The notes below the pieces were generated by a model. That model was not told the DNA's origin. It made no database searches and worked only from the letters and a program-made list of their open reading frames with translations. Shown here in pieces: positions 53,401 to 64,000 of a DNA stretch of 64,000 bases. Within the stretch, counting starts at the first letter, position 1; each line of letters starts with the position of its first letter. The DNA comes from Laetiporus sulphureus 93-53 (lineage: Eukaryota > Basidiomycota > Agaricomycetes > Polyporales > Laetiporaceae): assembly GCF_001632365.1 (NCBI RefSeq), contig NW_024468539.1, forward strand, positions 1 through 64,000, written 5' to 3'. A program made the position numbers and the translations under genes.

Positions 53401-54594
53401 ATATTACGATGACTATTATGTTGAAGACAATAGTCAACTGACTACATCATTTATGTCCTTTGACTTCCAGCATGTTAATCTGAATGCAGCACAAAATGAC
53501 TGTAGAGCAGTACAGTTGAGGATGTCTAAGCTCAGATGACTGAAAGCTTATGGGCACAGCAGAATAATGATCTCTGTAAGCTACTTGCAATCAATGGTTG
53601 AAGGTATCCAGCAGCTGAAAATGTTCCTCAAGCCTGTTCAAAAGCTTGCTGACTCCAAATGTCAATGCTGTCACTGGAAGATGGACGATGACACTTCCTT
53701 GGCTGTCATTTTTGCCAGACAGTAGATAAGGAGAATAAAGATTTGTTAGCAGTCTCATATATGTATGAAAGAGGTGAAGTATGAGGCAGCAGCATTAAGG
53801 CTTGATATTTTGGCCTAGGTCTTATTGTTGATCCAATGGATCAGTTCTTCCATGACTCAACTCCAGCACCATCATCTATAATTAGCACTGATTTTCTCAT
53901 CTGACTCTGATTCAATTGACCCCTTCATTGTCGATGCAGCATGCATCAATCACTCTCTCAAAAGTGATAAGTGATAGAAATGCTACACCTGGGCCTTCGA
54001 GATCCCTCACCATTCATATTCCAAGATCATTCGTTCGAGATCACTCACCATTCGTATTTCAAGGTGATCAGCCAATGAGAGAAAGCTAATGATCCCACTG
54101 TCTCCCTCTGTCTATATGCAGAAAACATTTATCAATGAACCAGTTCCTCCATGACCCATCCATGCCAATGCATCCCTCATGCAGTGATACTGGCAAGCCA
54201 CACAGTTAGATTCTGGCTCGATGAGGAAGCACCTGATCAGCCAGTCACTGGTCTATCCAGATCTCAAACTGTTGCTACATTGAAGGGATCACCTCCAAAG
54301 AAGAGACAGGTCCTCAAGTTTGATGGTGTGGTTATTTATTGCCAGGGCAGAACTCACTATTGACCTGCCACAGCCTCAAAGATGCTATGTTCCAGGTCCC
54401 TATTTTGATGAGGTGGCCGTTGTATGGTTTGTACAGATACAAGGTGAGAGAAGGTAAACATAACATATGTGACACTATGTTACTGCTTCTGTGATACTTT
54501 GCCCAACTGTTGGCTATGCTTAACACTAGTTTCACTGCTGCTGACATTGAAAACCTCACACATGCCATTGAATCATTAAATGATTGTTTATGAG
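53401..54594. other. no gene recognised
   Basis: Less AT-rich island between the two arrays. A short imperfect duplication near 53995-54065 (gagatccctcaccattcata / gagatcactcaccattcgta). No convincing gene; a 70-codon frame at 54151-54363 has no motif. Confidence 0.4.
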
Positions 54595-54691
54595 TTAATA
54601 ATCTAAAAATGGTTAAAGTTATAAAAACAATTGTTGTTAAAGATTATTGTATAATAATGATTGTATACAAGTGATGGTACAAACTTGCTAT
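54595..54691 (-). repeat. 145-bp array fragment left of fold-back copy 2
   Basis: Reverse-orientation array unit (gttataaaaacaattgttgt ... gtgatggtacaaacttgcta) cut by the fold-back element at 54692. The array resumes at 56600. Confidence 0.7.
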
Positions 54692-55049
54692 CACTGGGTG
54701 AAACAATCAATAATTTGAGGTGAAAGATGGTAAAGAGATTGTAAAAAAGTTTAAATCTTTTCAGCATCTTTACTGTCAATTTGTGATAAAAGGATTCAGA
54801 ATATTATAAACATCTTTTATTGTTAAAGATGATAAAAAGATTGAAAAAAGATTGGATAACATATTAGCAATCATTTTTTCAACCATTTGGCAATCTTTTA
54901 GACAAAGTTATGATAAAAAGTTTTAAAGTCCTTTTTCATTCTTTTCTTATCAAAGATAATGAACACATTGTGACCATGTCACATCATTATCATTCTACAC
55001 TAAGCCAATATTCGAATATAAAGGTTAATACTTAGCTCCAAATGTTAGT

Positions 55050-55480
55050 GCTATCTATTGAAGCCTTAGCACTAGCATAGTCACGATGTCTACATCTTAG
55101 CACTAGCTTAGCACTAGCATAGTACTAGCATAGTACTAACCTTCAGAGTGTAGTACTAGCTTGATACTATCATAGTACTAGCATTTATACCTTAGTACTA
55201 ACCTTTAAACCTTAGTACTAGCATAGTACCAGCATTCAGATTTTAGTACTAGCTTGATACTAGCATAGTACTAATCTCCAGACCTTAGTGCTAGTATTTA
55301 GACCTTAGTACTAGCATAGTACTAGCATTTAGACCTTAGTACTAGTATTTAGACCTTAGTACTAGCATAGTACTAGCATTTAGACCTTAGTACTAGTATT
55401 TAGACCTTAGTACTAGCATAGTACTAGCATTCAGATCTTAGTACTAACCTTCAAACCTTAGTACTATTTGCAGGGCCTTA
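55050..55480. repeat. TAGTAC-type minisatellite in fold-back copy 2
   Basis: Fairly regular units of about 56 bp containing agcatttagaccttagtact and agcatagtactagc, most uniform at 55290-55440. Confidence 0.85.
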
Positions 55481-56139
55481 GTACTATATGAGGGGCACCA
55501 GCAGACAAAATTATGAGAGCTTAAGAATGATTCGTTTGTGCTTTCATGTTGAGTGGCATACACTTTGGTGTCTGATGTAAGCAGCTTATGCACTACAGTT
55601 AGAACTTGTGTTTATAATGTGCACTTATGCTCCAGCTGCACCACCATAAATACATTCCTTCATCTCCTCTCAGACCCCACCATACAAGTTCTCAGGTGTT
55701 TGACATGATGGACCAGACAGCAGAATAACAGCAGCTGTGGAACGTGCACATCGAGGAGCAGCATCACTCATTTGTGTGTGAAGGGTGCTCTCTACCTGTG
55801 TTCCTAACAAGGTGTATGCTGTGGTAATGTTAGCAATCAGAGCAATACTGATTCATTCGATGAAGCAGGATACATGGCCGACGAAATGGAGATAGTGGCA
55901 CGATGAAAGTGGCAGTCATTTGAGGGCCAGCGTGACTCATGTGACAGATCAGAACATGCTGAGATGCATCATGTCAATCAAAGGATAAGCATAATCAATG
56001 ACCATAGGTGAACAATTCTTTTTGAGGCACATATATAAATGCACTATCTGATTTTAACATCTACATAAGTAGGTGAGTATAAACTGTCATTCTTGTTATC
56101 TCGAGCACAATATACTTTTATCTGCTTGAGCATGTCAAA
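55481..56139. other. non-repetitive insert inside fold-back copy 2
   Basis: No frame or motif recognised; absent from copy 1. It may be captured DNA or an older insertion. Confidence 0.45.
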
Positions 56140-56599
56140 GTACTAGCTTAGTACTAGTGTAGCACTAGCATTTAGATCTTAGTATTAGCATCCTGCTAAC
56201 ATTAAAATCTTAGTATCCCTCTTCTGACCATAGTACTAGCTAACATATAAGCCTGAGTATTAACCTCCATATCTTAGTACTAGCTTAGTAGATGAAAACA
56301 AAAGTGTGACATAGTCACAATATTTTCATCATCTTTGATCAAAAAAGAGTAAAAAAAGATTTTAAAACTTTTCATTATAATTTTATATGAGAGATTGTAA
56401 AATGATTGAACAAAAATATATTAATATTTCATTTGATCTCCTCTCAATATTTTCATCATCTTTCACAATAAAAGATGTTAAAAATATTTTTAAAACTTTT
56501 ATCACAAATTGACAGTGAAGATGCTTAAAAGGTTTGAACTTTTTCTTTAATATTTTTACCATCTTTTACCTCAAATTATTGATTGCTTCACCCAGAAGG

Positions 56600-57620
56600 T
56601 AAAAAATGTTGAAGATTATAAAAATAACTCCAATAGAGCAATGATAAAAATTGATATTATAAAGACAATTCAAACAAAGTGATAATCAAAATTGTTTTAG
56701 TTTTTTAAGACTTTTCTGTGATCAAAGGTAATTATACTCATGATTGTATAAGAGTGAGAGTAAACACTTGCTATTGAAAAGTGAATGTACATAGTTTTGA
56801 GAATTGTAAAAATAATTCAAATAAAGTGATGATCAAAATTGTTTTAAAGTTGAAAAACAACTGTTGTCAAAGATGATGATGTAATGATGATTGTATAAAA
56901 GTGATGGTAAAAACTTGCTATTGAAAAAGTGAACATAAAAACTTTAACATTGTTAAAATAATTTGAATAAAGTGATGATTAGAATTGATATTGTAAGAAT
57001 AATTTAAACAGAGTGATGATATAAATGGTTAAAGTTGTTAGAAAACTGTTGTTGAAGATGATTATAGTAAAGGTTGCATGAGAGTGATGATAAAAGTGTT
57101 GAAGTTTTTGTCATGGTCATATGAGAGTGATGGTGTAACTTGCTGTTGAAAATGTGAAACATTGTGATTATTCATTCAATGATAATATAAGATGGATGCA
57201 TGATTGCAGAAAATTTTGAATGCAGTGATAATAAAAGTTTCATATTGTCAATGATGATTATAGTCATGGTTGTGTGAGAGTGATGGTAAATAATTGCTTT
57301 TGAAAAAGTTAAGATGAAAAGTTTTAAAAGGTGCAAGTATTTTTTAAAGATAATACAGTTATAAATGCATAATTATATAGATTCTTAAATGAAGTGAAAA
57401 TAAAATGGTTTAAGCTTTTCTTTTAGCTTTTGTTGAACTGCAATCATACTTGCATGTTTCTTTATCGGAGATGATTACAATCATAGTTACATGACAGTAA
57501 TGATAAAAGTTATAAGGTGTTTTGAAAATTATATGTTGTCAAAGGTGATTGTAACAGTCACATTAGTGATCATAAAAAGTTATAAGGACTTTTTTAATAA
57601 TATTTGTCAAGAATACTTAC
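56600..57620 (-). repeat. AT-rich tandem array, reverse orientation
   Basis: Diverged units with aaagtgatgatxaaaattg, gttgtcaaagatgat and cttgctattgaaaaagtgaa, the reverse complement of the 52300-53400 unit. Array, island and array together form an imperfect inverted structure of about 5 kb. Confidence 0.8.
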
Positions 57621-57809
57621 AACTACAGTTTGAGCAGTATACACATTGCTGGGGTGAATGACTCATGCTGCATAGATGTGTGCAAGAAAGTGATATGAGA
57701 TCAAATGGGTATTCAGATCAGGCAATGAAGATGAGCAAATGGAAATTATATTACTAGTTGAGAAGGTCTTAGTAGTAAACTTCAAACCAGCACAATGGAG
57801 GTGAAACAT

Positions 57810-58816
57810 TCAGAAACGTTTAGTGTAGATTGGCACAGAGCTAACTCTACCACGCGCTTTGCTGAGGAGAGTAGGATGTGCCATCTTGAGAGGATCTTCT
57901 AATGTTAAAGTATTACTGGTGACAATTCCATCATTGTACCATGTCTGATGATTCATATCGATAATCCTTGCAGTGAAATGAAAGCCACCAAAATAGATTA
58001 TATCACACAAGTGAAATTTTGTGCCTTCTTCACTGATGTACACAGTGAATCTAGCTGAAGTTGCTTACCATTGGTTATGAACACCATGAAGTTTGGGTTA
58101 TTGATGAAGACATACCTTCTCATCAGTCTTGTGTGGCAGGTTTGACATGATAAGTGAGTCTTTCTGAGGAAAAGAGCTTGCAGTCACTCAGACAGCTTTC
58201 TATTTTTTGAGGAACCTAACTTAACAGAGGATTCTCTCCAGATGGGCAAACTGCAGTCCCATAGATAAATGGAAGTCTCTTCTGTATTCACATCAACATT
58301 GCAGTGGAGGCAGCGAAGATGGACAGTGACGTTGGAGGATGAAGCAGAACACAAACTGTAGATGTCCGTGCCTTCTTTTCCCATGATGGGAAAGGTCACA
58401 GGGTGTGCGATATGCAGTTTTGCATAGATAACATCTCTTGCATGTTCCATAGAGTGTTTACCTGTGAGTACCTTGGTGAAGACATTAGTAAACTTGTGAA
58501 AAAATTCATTCTGATTCTTGACAGTTTCATTCCATTGTTGTGGACAATCTCTGAACATCTTGAGCAGTATGGAGAAAAGGCTATCATATGCGCAACTGTA
58601 GTTGTTCTCATCCCATATAAAACTGACAGGGCTTGAGTATAATGAAAGGGGTGAAGTGGTCCTCATCTTTTTGTCATCGAGGCCTGTTTCATCGCTGACA
58701 CACATGCACTTTTTCTTTTTTCCACCCTGGTCATTGCTAATGGTGAGCAAAGCATTTGTTCCCTTAGCAGGCAGATACCTATACACAGATTTAATTTCCT
58801 TCAGTTTATCCTGCAC
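57810..58816 (-). pseudogene. Helitron C-terminal cysteine-protease-like domain
   Basis: FIWDENNYSCAYDSLFSILL (about 58625-58565) resembles the catalytic cysteine box of ubiquitin-hydrolase-type peptidases (N-x-C-A-Y-D). A Cys-x2-Cys pair lies in HLRCLHCNVDVN (about 58300). After a frame change, IIYFGGFHFTARIIDMNHQT and WYNDG (58000-57935) supply the expected histidine and aspartate/asparagine box (YGGFHFTAR...WYNDG). Such domains are known at the C-terminus of some agaricomycete Helitrons. A second copy of this tail lies at 44230-44904. Its role is unknown; it may process the polyprotein or act on host ubiquitin. Confidence 0.65.
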
Positions 58817-58869
58817 TAGTGAGGTTTTTTTGCATCATCACTACATCTAGTTGGTTTACTGACAATTTG

Positions 58870-60679
58870 TCAGGGACTGTCAGGCTCTGGGTCATTCAGT
58901 GGGTATGGGTCTTCGTTAGACCACTTAAGAGACCTGTGCATTGTTTTGGAGATGTACTGGGTTCCTTTCCATGATCTATAGGATATGATGAGAGGATTTC
59001 TGGTTATGCCTTGAACTATGTCTGACAACTTCTTATTATATCGAAGGGTTGTGATCTTGTCTAGAAGTTTAAGGTCTCTAAATTTTTGCCTGAGTGAACT
59101 GAAGATGCCTCCCATCAGTTTATGGTCATCAAAGCCTTGAACAATTATGGTCCCTTCGTACATATATCGATCTCCTAGAAAGGCACATGTATATGAACTG
59201 GTGAGATCTGCAGTTTTGGAGATCACACATGTTGTCGGGCCTGGTGCGACCCTGAGAGGTGAAGTCGGTCATTGCAAAATTGAGTATGACTGCCACCTGG
59301 TCTCTTACAATAGTGACCATCTGATCATTTGGCATGATGCAAGTGATTTTCATGGGCTGATGACTTATGGGGACCACATTTTCTGGTAGCCTATCCAATT
59401 TGATAGATGTAGGAGGAGAGGTTAGCTAAACAAAGAGTGTGTCCAGGGCCAGCTTATTATCCTTCAGAGGTCTTGCCTTCCATCCAGCCACTACACCCTC
59501 TGCACCATTCGTCATGCAACACTCTGTAGCCTCGTTGATCTTAATCATGACTGGCATGCCAAAACATAGGGTTAATATAACAGAATGGTTATTGGTGCAA
59601 TCGTGAGGGAGATTCCACAAAACCCGTTGAGTCTCAGGATCTATCACGTTAGTTGACCTCTGTGGATTTACAGCAGTGTGTTTTGGTTTTCTCCTCTTTT
59701 CCTCTGCATCTGATCTCCACTTATCTTGAGAATAAAGTGTAATCAGTTGTTGTCCTGTCTCTCTGGCAAAGCGGGCACAGCTGAGCTCATTTATTTTGTC
59801 TCTGTAAGCATTCCAGGCCATGATGACTGAGACATTTCTGAATGTCAGTTGATTCAACTTTGGCTTGTCTGCAGCATGACCTGCTATGTGTCTTTTTAGA
59901 TGCTGTATGTCTGCCTGGGTGCAGGACTTATATCTTAGGTTTTTCAAAGCCTTTCGCATCTTTGCATCGTTAGGAGTTTGCTGCTTTTGTCTCATATTCT
60001 CTCTCAAAATCATCACGGTGGTGAACTGATGCCAAAGTGCCTTGTTTATAAATGATTCTTGTTCATAATGACTGCTGGTGGTGTGCAGTACTGATCTTAC
60101 TTTATGAGAGTACAATGAATGTCCTGACCCCGCAGGGGGAAGCTGTGCAAAGTCTCCTGAAAAAATCATGTTTATTCCTCTAAACAGTTTTCCTCATTTT
60201 TTACTGCTGAGCACATCCTCGAGCATATTTTGTACAAGTTGTGACAGTCCACCATTGAGACCTCATCTAAAAAATATACTCGACACACTGAAGACACGCT
60301 CTCACTTGAAGAAGGCTGGTGGCTGATTCTGAAGTATACTTGCTCATTCCTAGTATAGAGTGGTACATTGAGCCAGCAATCAAAGTGGTGGCAGATCCAG
60401 TCAGGGCCATACAGAGAAATTGATAACCCTCTTTTCGTTCGTTGAAGAAGTCAATGCCTTTATGACCTGAGAGTTACCTGTTCCTGCCATCCCACTGAGG
60501 TACATCTTTAACTGTTCTTCACTGAGATACGTGGTGTGATTGGCAACAATTCTGAATGCATGTTCCTGTTCTTTGTTTAGATTGAAGAGGCTGCTAGTAT
60601 CGTCAATGAGCTTTTGGTTTTTTTGGTCTTTCACCTTGAAACCCTTCTCTAGATAAGACATGTCAATCACTTTGATCAC
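58870..60679 (-). pseudogene. Helitron PIF1-like helicase domain
   Basis: LNKEQEHAFRIVANHTTYLS then a Walker A GMAGTGNSQVIKAL (60500-60465) in which the conserved lysine is asparagine; YFLDEVSMVD Walker B (about 60270-60240); MIFSGDFAQLPPAG motif III (60169-60125); ILRENMRQ; and motifs around ENFRNVSVIMAWNAYRDKIN-like text at about 59810 (first residues approximate). The C-terminal part 59226-58870 (YNKKLSDIVQGITRNPLIIS) is in another frame. PIF1 helicase unwinds DNA during rolling-circle transposition. The K-to-N change and stops mean it is inactive. Confidence 0.85.
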
Positions 60680-61108
60680 ATCTACATATTTCTCTACTGC
60701 AGCTCCAGTTACCTTGTCAACAATGTTGTTTGCAACTGCTTGATCAGTCCAAAACTGTATAATTTCTTGCTTTCGGTCAGCAAGAAGTGATTGCTACCCT
60801 GAAGCCATGTGGCCCTTTCTGTCACAAAATGCAGTAGATGGTAAATGTGCTTCCACAGCATCACAGCCTTCAGGAAGATTGTCCATTCATCCAGAAGTGT
60901 GCATGATATTTTCCACGTGCATCATGTGCATCAAGCACAATTGAGCTTTAGTTCTCAAGTTATTTCACTCAGAAACATTGCCTAGAACATCATAGTCTGC
61001 TGTAACTTCATCAGCATTATCTTGTCTTCAGTAACCATCATCGAGTGCCTCCATATCATTGTTGTTCATGCCAAATGGCATACCCCCAATTTTTGCACCT
61101 GCTTTTCT

Positions 61109-61651
61109 TTACTTTGTAAAATTGTCTCTGTCATCGTTACACTCATATCTGATGTGCATATAGTTCATGACCTGTCTCTGTCTGTCAGTAAAATGATGCT
61201 GCTCAAACGCCTCATTCCACAACATCATACGATTAGGTTTAAGGTCTTGTCCTAACCTCCAGAACTTGGCAAAGGTTAGCATGGTCATGCAGTACTCCTC
61301 TTGGTTGTCGCTGTCTCTATGAGGCAGTGCACCACCAATGAAATTGGGAATCATGCTCTTATCCTTGGGCAGCAACCTTACTTCCTTGGATGGATATTGA
61401 GGGTGAGCGTGTAAAAAGCATGCAGGTTCGAGTTGACAGTCAGCAATATGTGCCTTCTCATCTGCCTGAAATGTCTTTGCATTATGAGAGGTGAGCAGCA
61501 GCTCATCATCACCATCACTTTGTTCTTTACAACCTTCTTCTTCATCGGAGTAGATCACCTTAGAAGAGCTTTCTTTATTCTCTTCCTTTTCAAGCACAAG
61601 CTCATCTTCGCTTTCTTCATTCCTCACGCTGCAAACTGACATTCTGTGCAA
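61109..61651 (-). pseudogene. Helitron Rep-helicase linker region
   Basis: Frame with an acidic segment (DELVLEKEENKESSSKVIYS, DEEEGCKEQSDGDDELLLTS) followed by CFLHAHPQYPSKEVRLLP, KSMIPNFIGGALPHRDSDNQ and EEYCMTMLTFAKFWRLGQDL, typical of the part between Rep and helicase in fungal Helitrons. Confidence 0.7.
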
Positions 61652-61882
61652 AGATGATCTGAGAAGAAGTTCATCCTCTTCATCTTCAGGCTCTAGGCAT
61701 TGTTGTTCATCATCAATGAATGATCACATAGACTTTGAGGACAGGTCACGATCAGAAGCATCATTTGCAAACTTCTGTGACTCTTTCTTCGCTCGCTGTA
61801 TCCAATCGTACAGGCACATTCCATTAAAGATAGAAGGTCTATATATGTAATCATCTGTGACAGAGAACGGTACAAACTTGCC

Positions 61883-63136
61883 TCAAGTTTGACTCAATAT
61901 GACTTTTTCCAGAGCCTCTGGATTGGTGAATATCTTTGCTGCGGCAGTTGGATTCTCATCCTCCCAGGCTGTACATACTTCTCTCACAAAACTTTTCCAC
62001 ATGTATACATTGAAAGAGTAGTTTGTGTAGTGATCTTCATGCTTCAAGAGATACAAACAGGCCATCGGTCCACCGATCTCTGCACCAGCCATCAAAGCAT
62101 TAACAATTTTTGTCAACAACATGCAGCCTTTCTGTATTCTGTCCATGTTCCTGGTGATAAGGGTCTCACTTCTATCGAGTATATTGTGGACCGTCTCAAA
62201 CATTACGTGCATTTTTAGAGGGGTCTTTGTGATGTAGTCAGTTACATAAGTGATAACCGATTTGATTGCAGTTTCTGACATGAGACTTGTGATGTTCGTG
62301 TTGCATCAAAGAAGATATGTAACAACCAGAGTGAGTGTGTTAATCCACGCTTCACCCTTCTTCATATTGAGAGCTCCTGTTTCAGGATTGACCGTGGTTT
62401 CTGTATAAGTTGTTCAAGGAAAATGGGCCTTGCAGATTCCGTACTTGTTATCCTTGCATCTGTGAAGACATCGATGATGATTTGAGAGATAAATGAGCTC
62501 ATCCACCTCAAGAGACTGTTCGTTCCACCATTTTTTCCAGGTGGTGCACTTTTGACAGTCATGGCAGTTTTTTTTCATACATCGAACAGGCACAGGTCTG
62601 GGCAGGGTAAATGTAGGGGGAACATGTCCTTCCTTTGCATTCAACTTATCGATGTGCTGGTGAATGTCCTCCATTGTTCCGTTCTGAAATTCCCCTACAT
62701 GTACACTCTCAAGGTATTCTACTATCTCTCTCTGAAAACTGGAGTTGTGATCAAGAATTGTTTCTCAGATCTGCTGAGGACTTAAACAGTTCTTAATCCA
62801 TATCATCATATGCATGTGCAATGTTAGGTGTCCTTGCTGTTCAACCATTCCATAGTAAGCAGCGGTCTCTCCATATATACCTCGGCAGTTCTGATTCACA
62901 CCTAGAACATGTTTTATGAACAGCTCAACCATGATTCTGAAGAAGCGAGCACCTGCAACTGGATTAGACACAATAAGCTGCCAGCGTTCATTGTCAGTAT
63001 GAAACTCCAGTATGATCTCTTGTTTCATGTCAGCAAAATAAAGCGCAATGGGGTGATTGATATTTGCTGAGGCAAAGTTGATGAACCAAGAAGGCGCACC
63101 CAGATAAGATGTCAGCACCCATATTTTATTTTGCAT
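61883..63136 (-). pseudogene. Helitron Rep (HUH endonuclease) domain
   Basis: FTSYLGAPSWFINFASANIN-type text (first residue approximate), HTDNERWQLIVSNPVAGARF and GETAAYYGMVEQQGHLTLHM give the N-terminal Rep motif. The HUH motif is H-M-H at 62818-62810, within GHLTLHMHMMIWI. A cysteine-rich segment (CMKKNCHDCQKCTTWKKWW, CLHRCKDNKYGICKAHFP, 62674-62414) and the tyrosine motif YVTDYITK (about 62245) follow. HUH enzymes nick and join single-stranded ends of the element. Stops between the open stretches break the protein. Confidence 0.85.
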
Positions 63137-63269
63137 TTGCTTTCAGTTCGTCAAAGATCCTTGCACTTTAGCTGTAATATGGTCCAAGTCATTGATAATT
63201 TTGAAACACTCCTTCGCTTCATCACTCTCAGGCTTTACAAGGACCATTTGTCAGTCAGGTTATCAGACT

Positions 63270-63949
63270 TTACAGAGTGGCCAAAGGCAAGTTGACGATT
63301 CTGTTCACAATCTCATGAAAATTTTGTTTTTTGATGAGCAAAAACCTGGCAGTGGTCGCATTTTTAATCTGTTCATGGTTAAAGGTGACGAGAGGAAAAT
63401 AAAGTTTCAATTGAAAACACTTATCATGATACATAAGCAACTGTTGCTTTCTTTTGGACTTGGACACCCGTTTTGATCCACGATCATTGTTTAGGCCTCC
63501 CAAGCCATATGGAAATAGCCAGGGAAACATTTGAGGATACAGTTGAGGGTTATGATATAAGCTTTGAGGATTTGTTCTTGACTGACACCCGGAACCTTGC
63601 TCTTTTTGAACTGATGAATAGCCTTTGCCCTTATTGATTAATAATCATCTGCTAAGAGGTTAACGTAGGCATCCCTGATGAGACCGTGAATGATGAATGG
63701 ACAGGGACCTTTCATGATACCTTCATCCGGATCCACATCATTTATCACAGTAGCTTCTGGAGCCTTGTTCATATATCCATCATGATAGTCTATGATCACA
63801 GGAGGAACATTCTCTGAGTAGGTGTTGAGATTCTCATAGGAGATGTTCAAGTCCATGTAATCTTTGTGGTTTAGCTTTAACCACTCTAACGCTTCAGCAA
63901 CCTTGTTACGCCTTACTAAAAATGGTGTTCTGGCAAATTCTTTACCCAT
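63270..63949 (-). pseudogene. Helitron N-terminal region
   Basis: MGKEFARTPFLVRRNKVAEA, LEWLKLNHKDYMDLNISYEN and PVIIDYHDGYMNKAPEATVI (63949-63638), then in another frame FPWLFPYGLGGLNNDRGSKR (63530-63470). This matches the region directly before Rep in agaricomycete Helitron proteins. The protein continues beyond the right edge. Confidence 0.75.
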
Positions 63950-64000
63950 AGAGTTGCAAGGTCCGATGTATATAAATGCGAGGACTTTGTCAAGCTCTTC

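Larger units (their letters stand above)
54692..56595. mobile_element. fold-back element with TAGTAC-rich core, copy 2
   Basis: Inverted repeats at about 54692-54985 and 56305-56595 with termini CTGGGTGAA / TTCACCCAG, homologous to copy 1. The core has two TAGTAC arrays (55050-55480 and 56140-56290) separated by about 640 bp of non-repetitive DNA, and lies opposite in orientation to the core of copy 1. It interrupts a tandem array, which shows it is the younger insertion. Confidence 0.75.
57810..64000 (-). mobile_element. Helitron, decayed, 5' part beyond the window
   Basis: A single large protein on the minus strand, most of it in one reading frame but broken by stops and a few frame changes: N-terminal region (63949-63270), HUH Rep domain (63136-61883), linker (61651-61109), PIF1-like helicase (60679-58870) and a cysteine-protease-like tail (58816-57810). 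Order and domains are those of fungal Helitrons, which replicate by rolling circle. The 3' terminus with its hairpin and CTRR was not located. Confidence 0.88.

Overview
The window reads as a transposon graveyard from a filamentous fungus, most likely a mushroom-forming basidiomycete (Agaricomycetes). Support: broken host genes have short GT...AG introns of about 40-60 bases; there is a class I hydrophobin with the eight-cysteine pattern, a fungal chromodomain-type Ty3/gypsy element, an agaricomycete-type Ty3 gag/pol relic and a fungal Helitron. I cannot name the species.

Layout. Positions 1-3447 (minus): 5' part of Ty3/gypsy element A (LTR, pre-gag reading frame, intact gag, -1 frameshift site, start of protease); it runs off the left edge. 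3448-15891: a row of decayed host genes, including SCAP-like, FIG4-like, Lon protease and a C2H2 zinc-finger gene, all carrying stops, frameshifts or deletions. 15892-24526 (plus): complete but dead Ty3/gypsy chromovirus B, 8635 bp with two 659-bp LTRs, coding for two pre-gag products, gag, protease, RT, RNase H, integrase, chromodomain and a C-terminal dUTPase. 24527-29150: hydrophobin relic, cyclophilin relic, a pentanucleotide repeat and an unrecognised gene relic. 30740-33567 (plus): truncated Ty3/gypsy element D of a different family. 33568-36113 (minus): deleted member (C) of the element A family. 39619-42256: a truncated and an apparently intact Tc1/mariner element. 42.3-57.7 kb: AT-rich DNA with few genes, made of repeats: two copies of a fold-back element with a TAGTAC-rich minisatellite core, about 145-bp tandem arrays in opposite orientations, a hairpin box present four times, and Helitron and Tc1 fragments. 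57810-64000 (minus): a decayed Helitron coding for HUH Rep, PIF1-like helicase and a cysteine-protease-like tail.

The most coherent biology is the A/B/C family of Ty3 elements. All three carry LTRs of the form TGTCAC...GTGACA. Just inside the 5' LTR each has a short sequence complementary to the predicted 5' end of its own transcript, and the two halves change together between A and B; this points to self-priming of reverse transcription. Each also has a conserved reading frame before gag without an early AUG. Element A has a canonical -1 slippery heptamer between gag and pol, and element B carries a dUTPase fused behind its chromodomain. B died by cytosine deamination: its LTRs differ only by transitions, and nearly every stop in its frames is TGA where an arginine CGA would fit.

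All calls come from reading the sequence and recalling family motifs; no database search was run.
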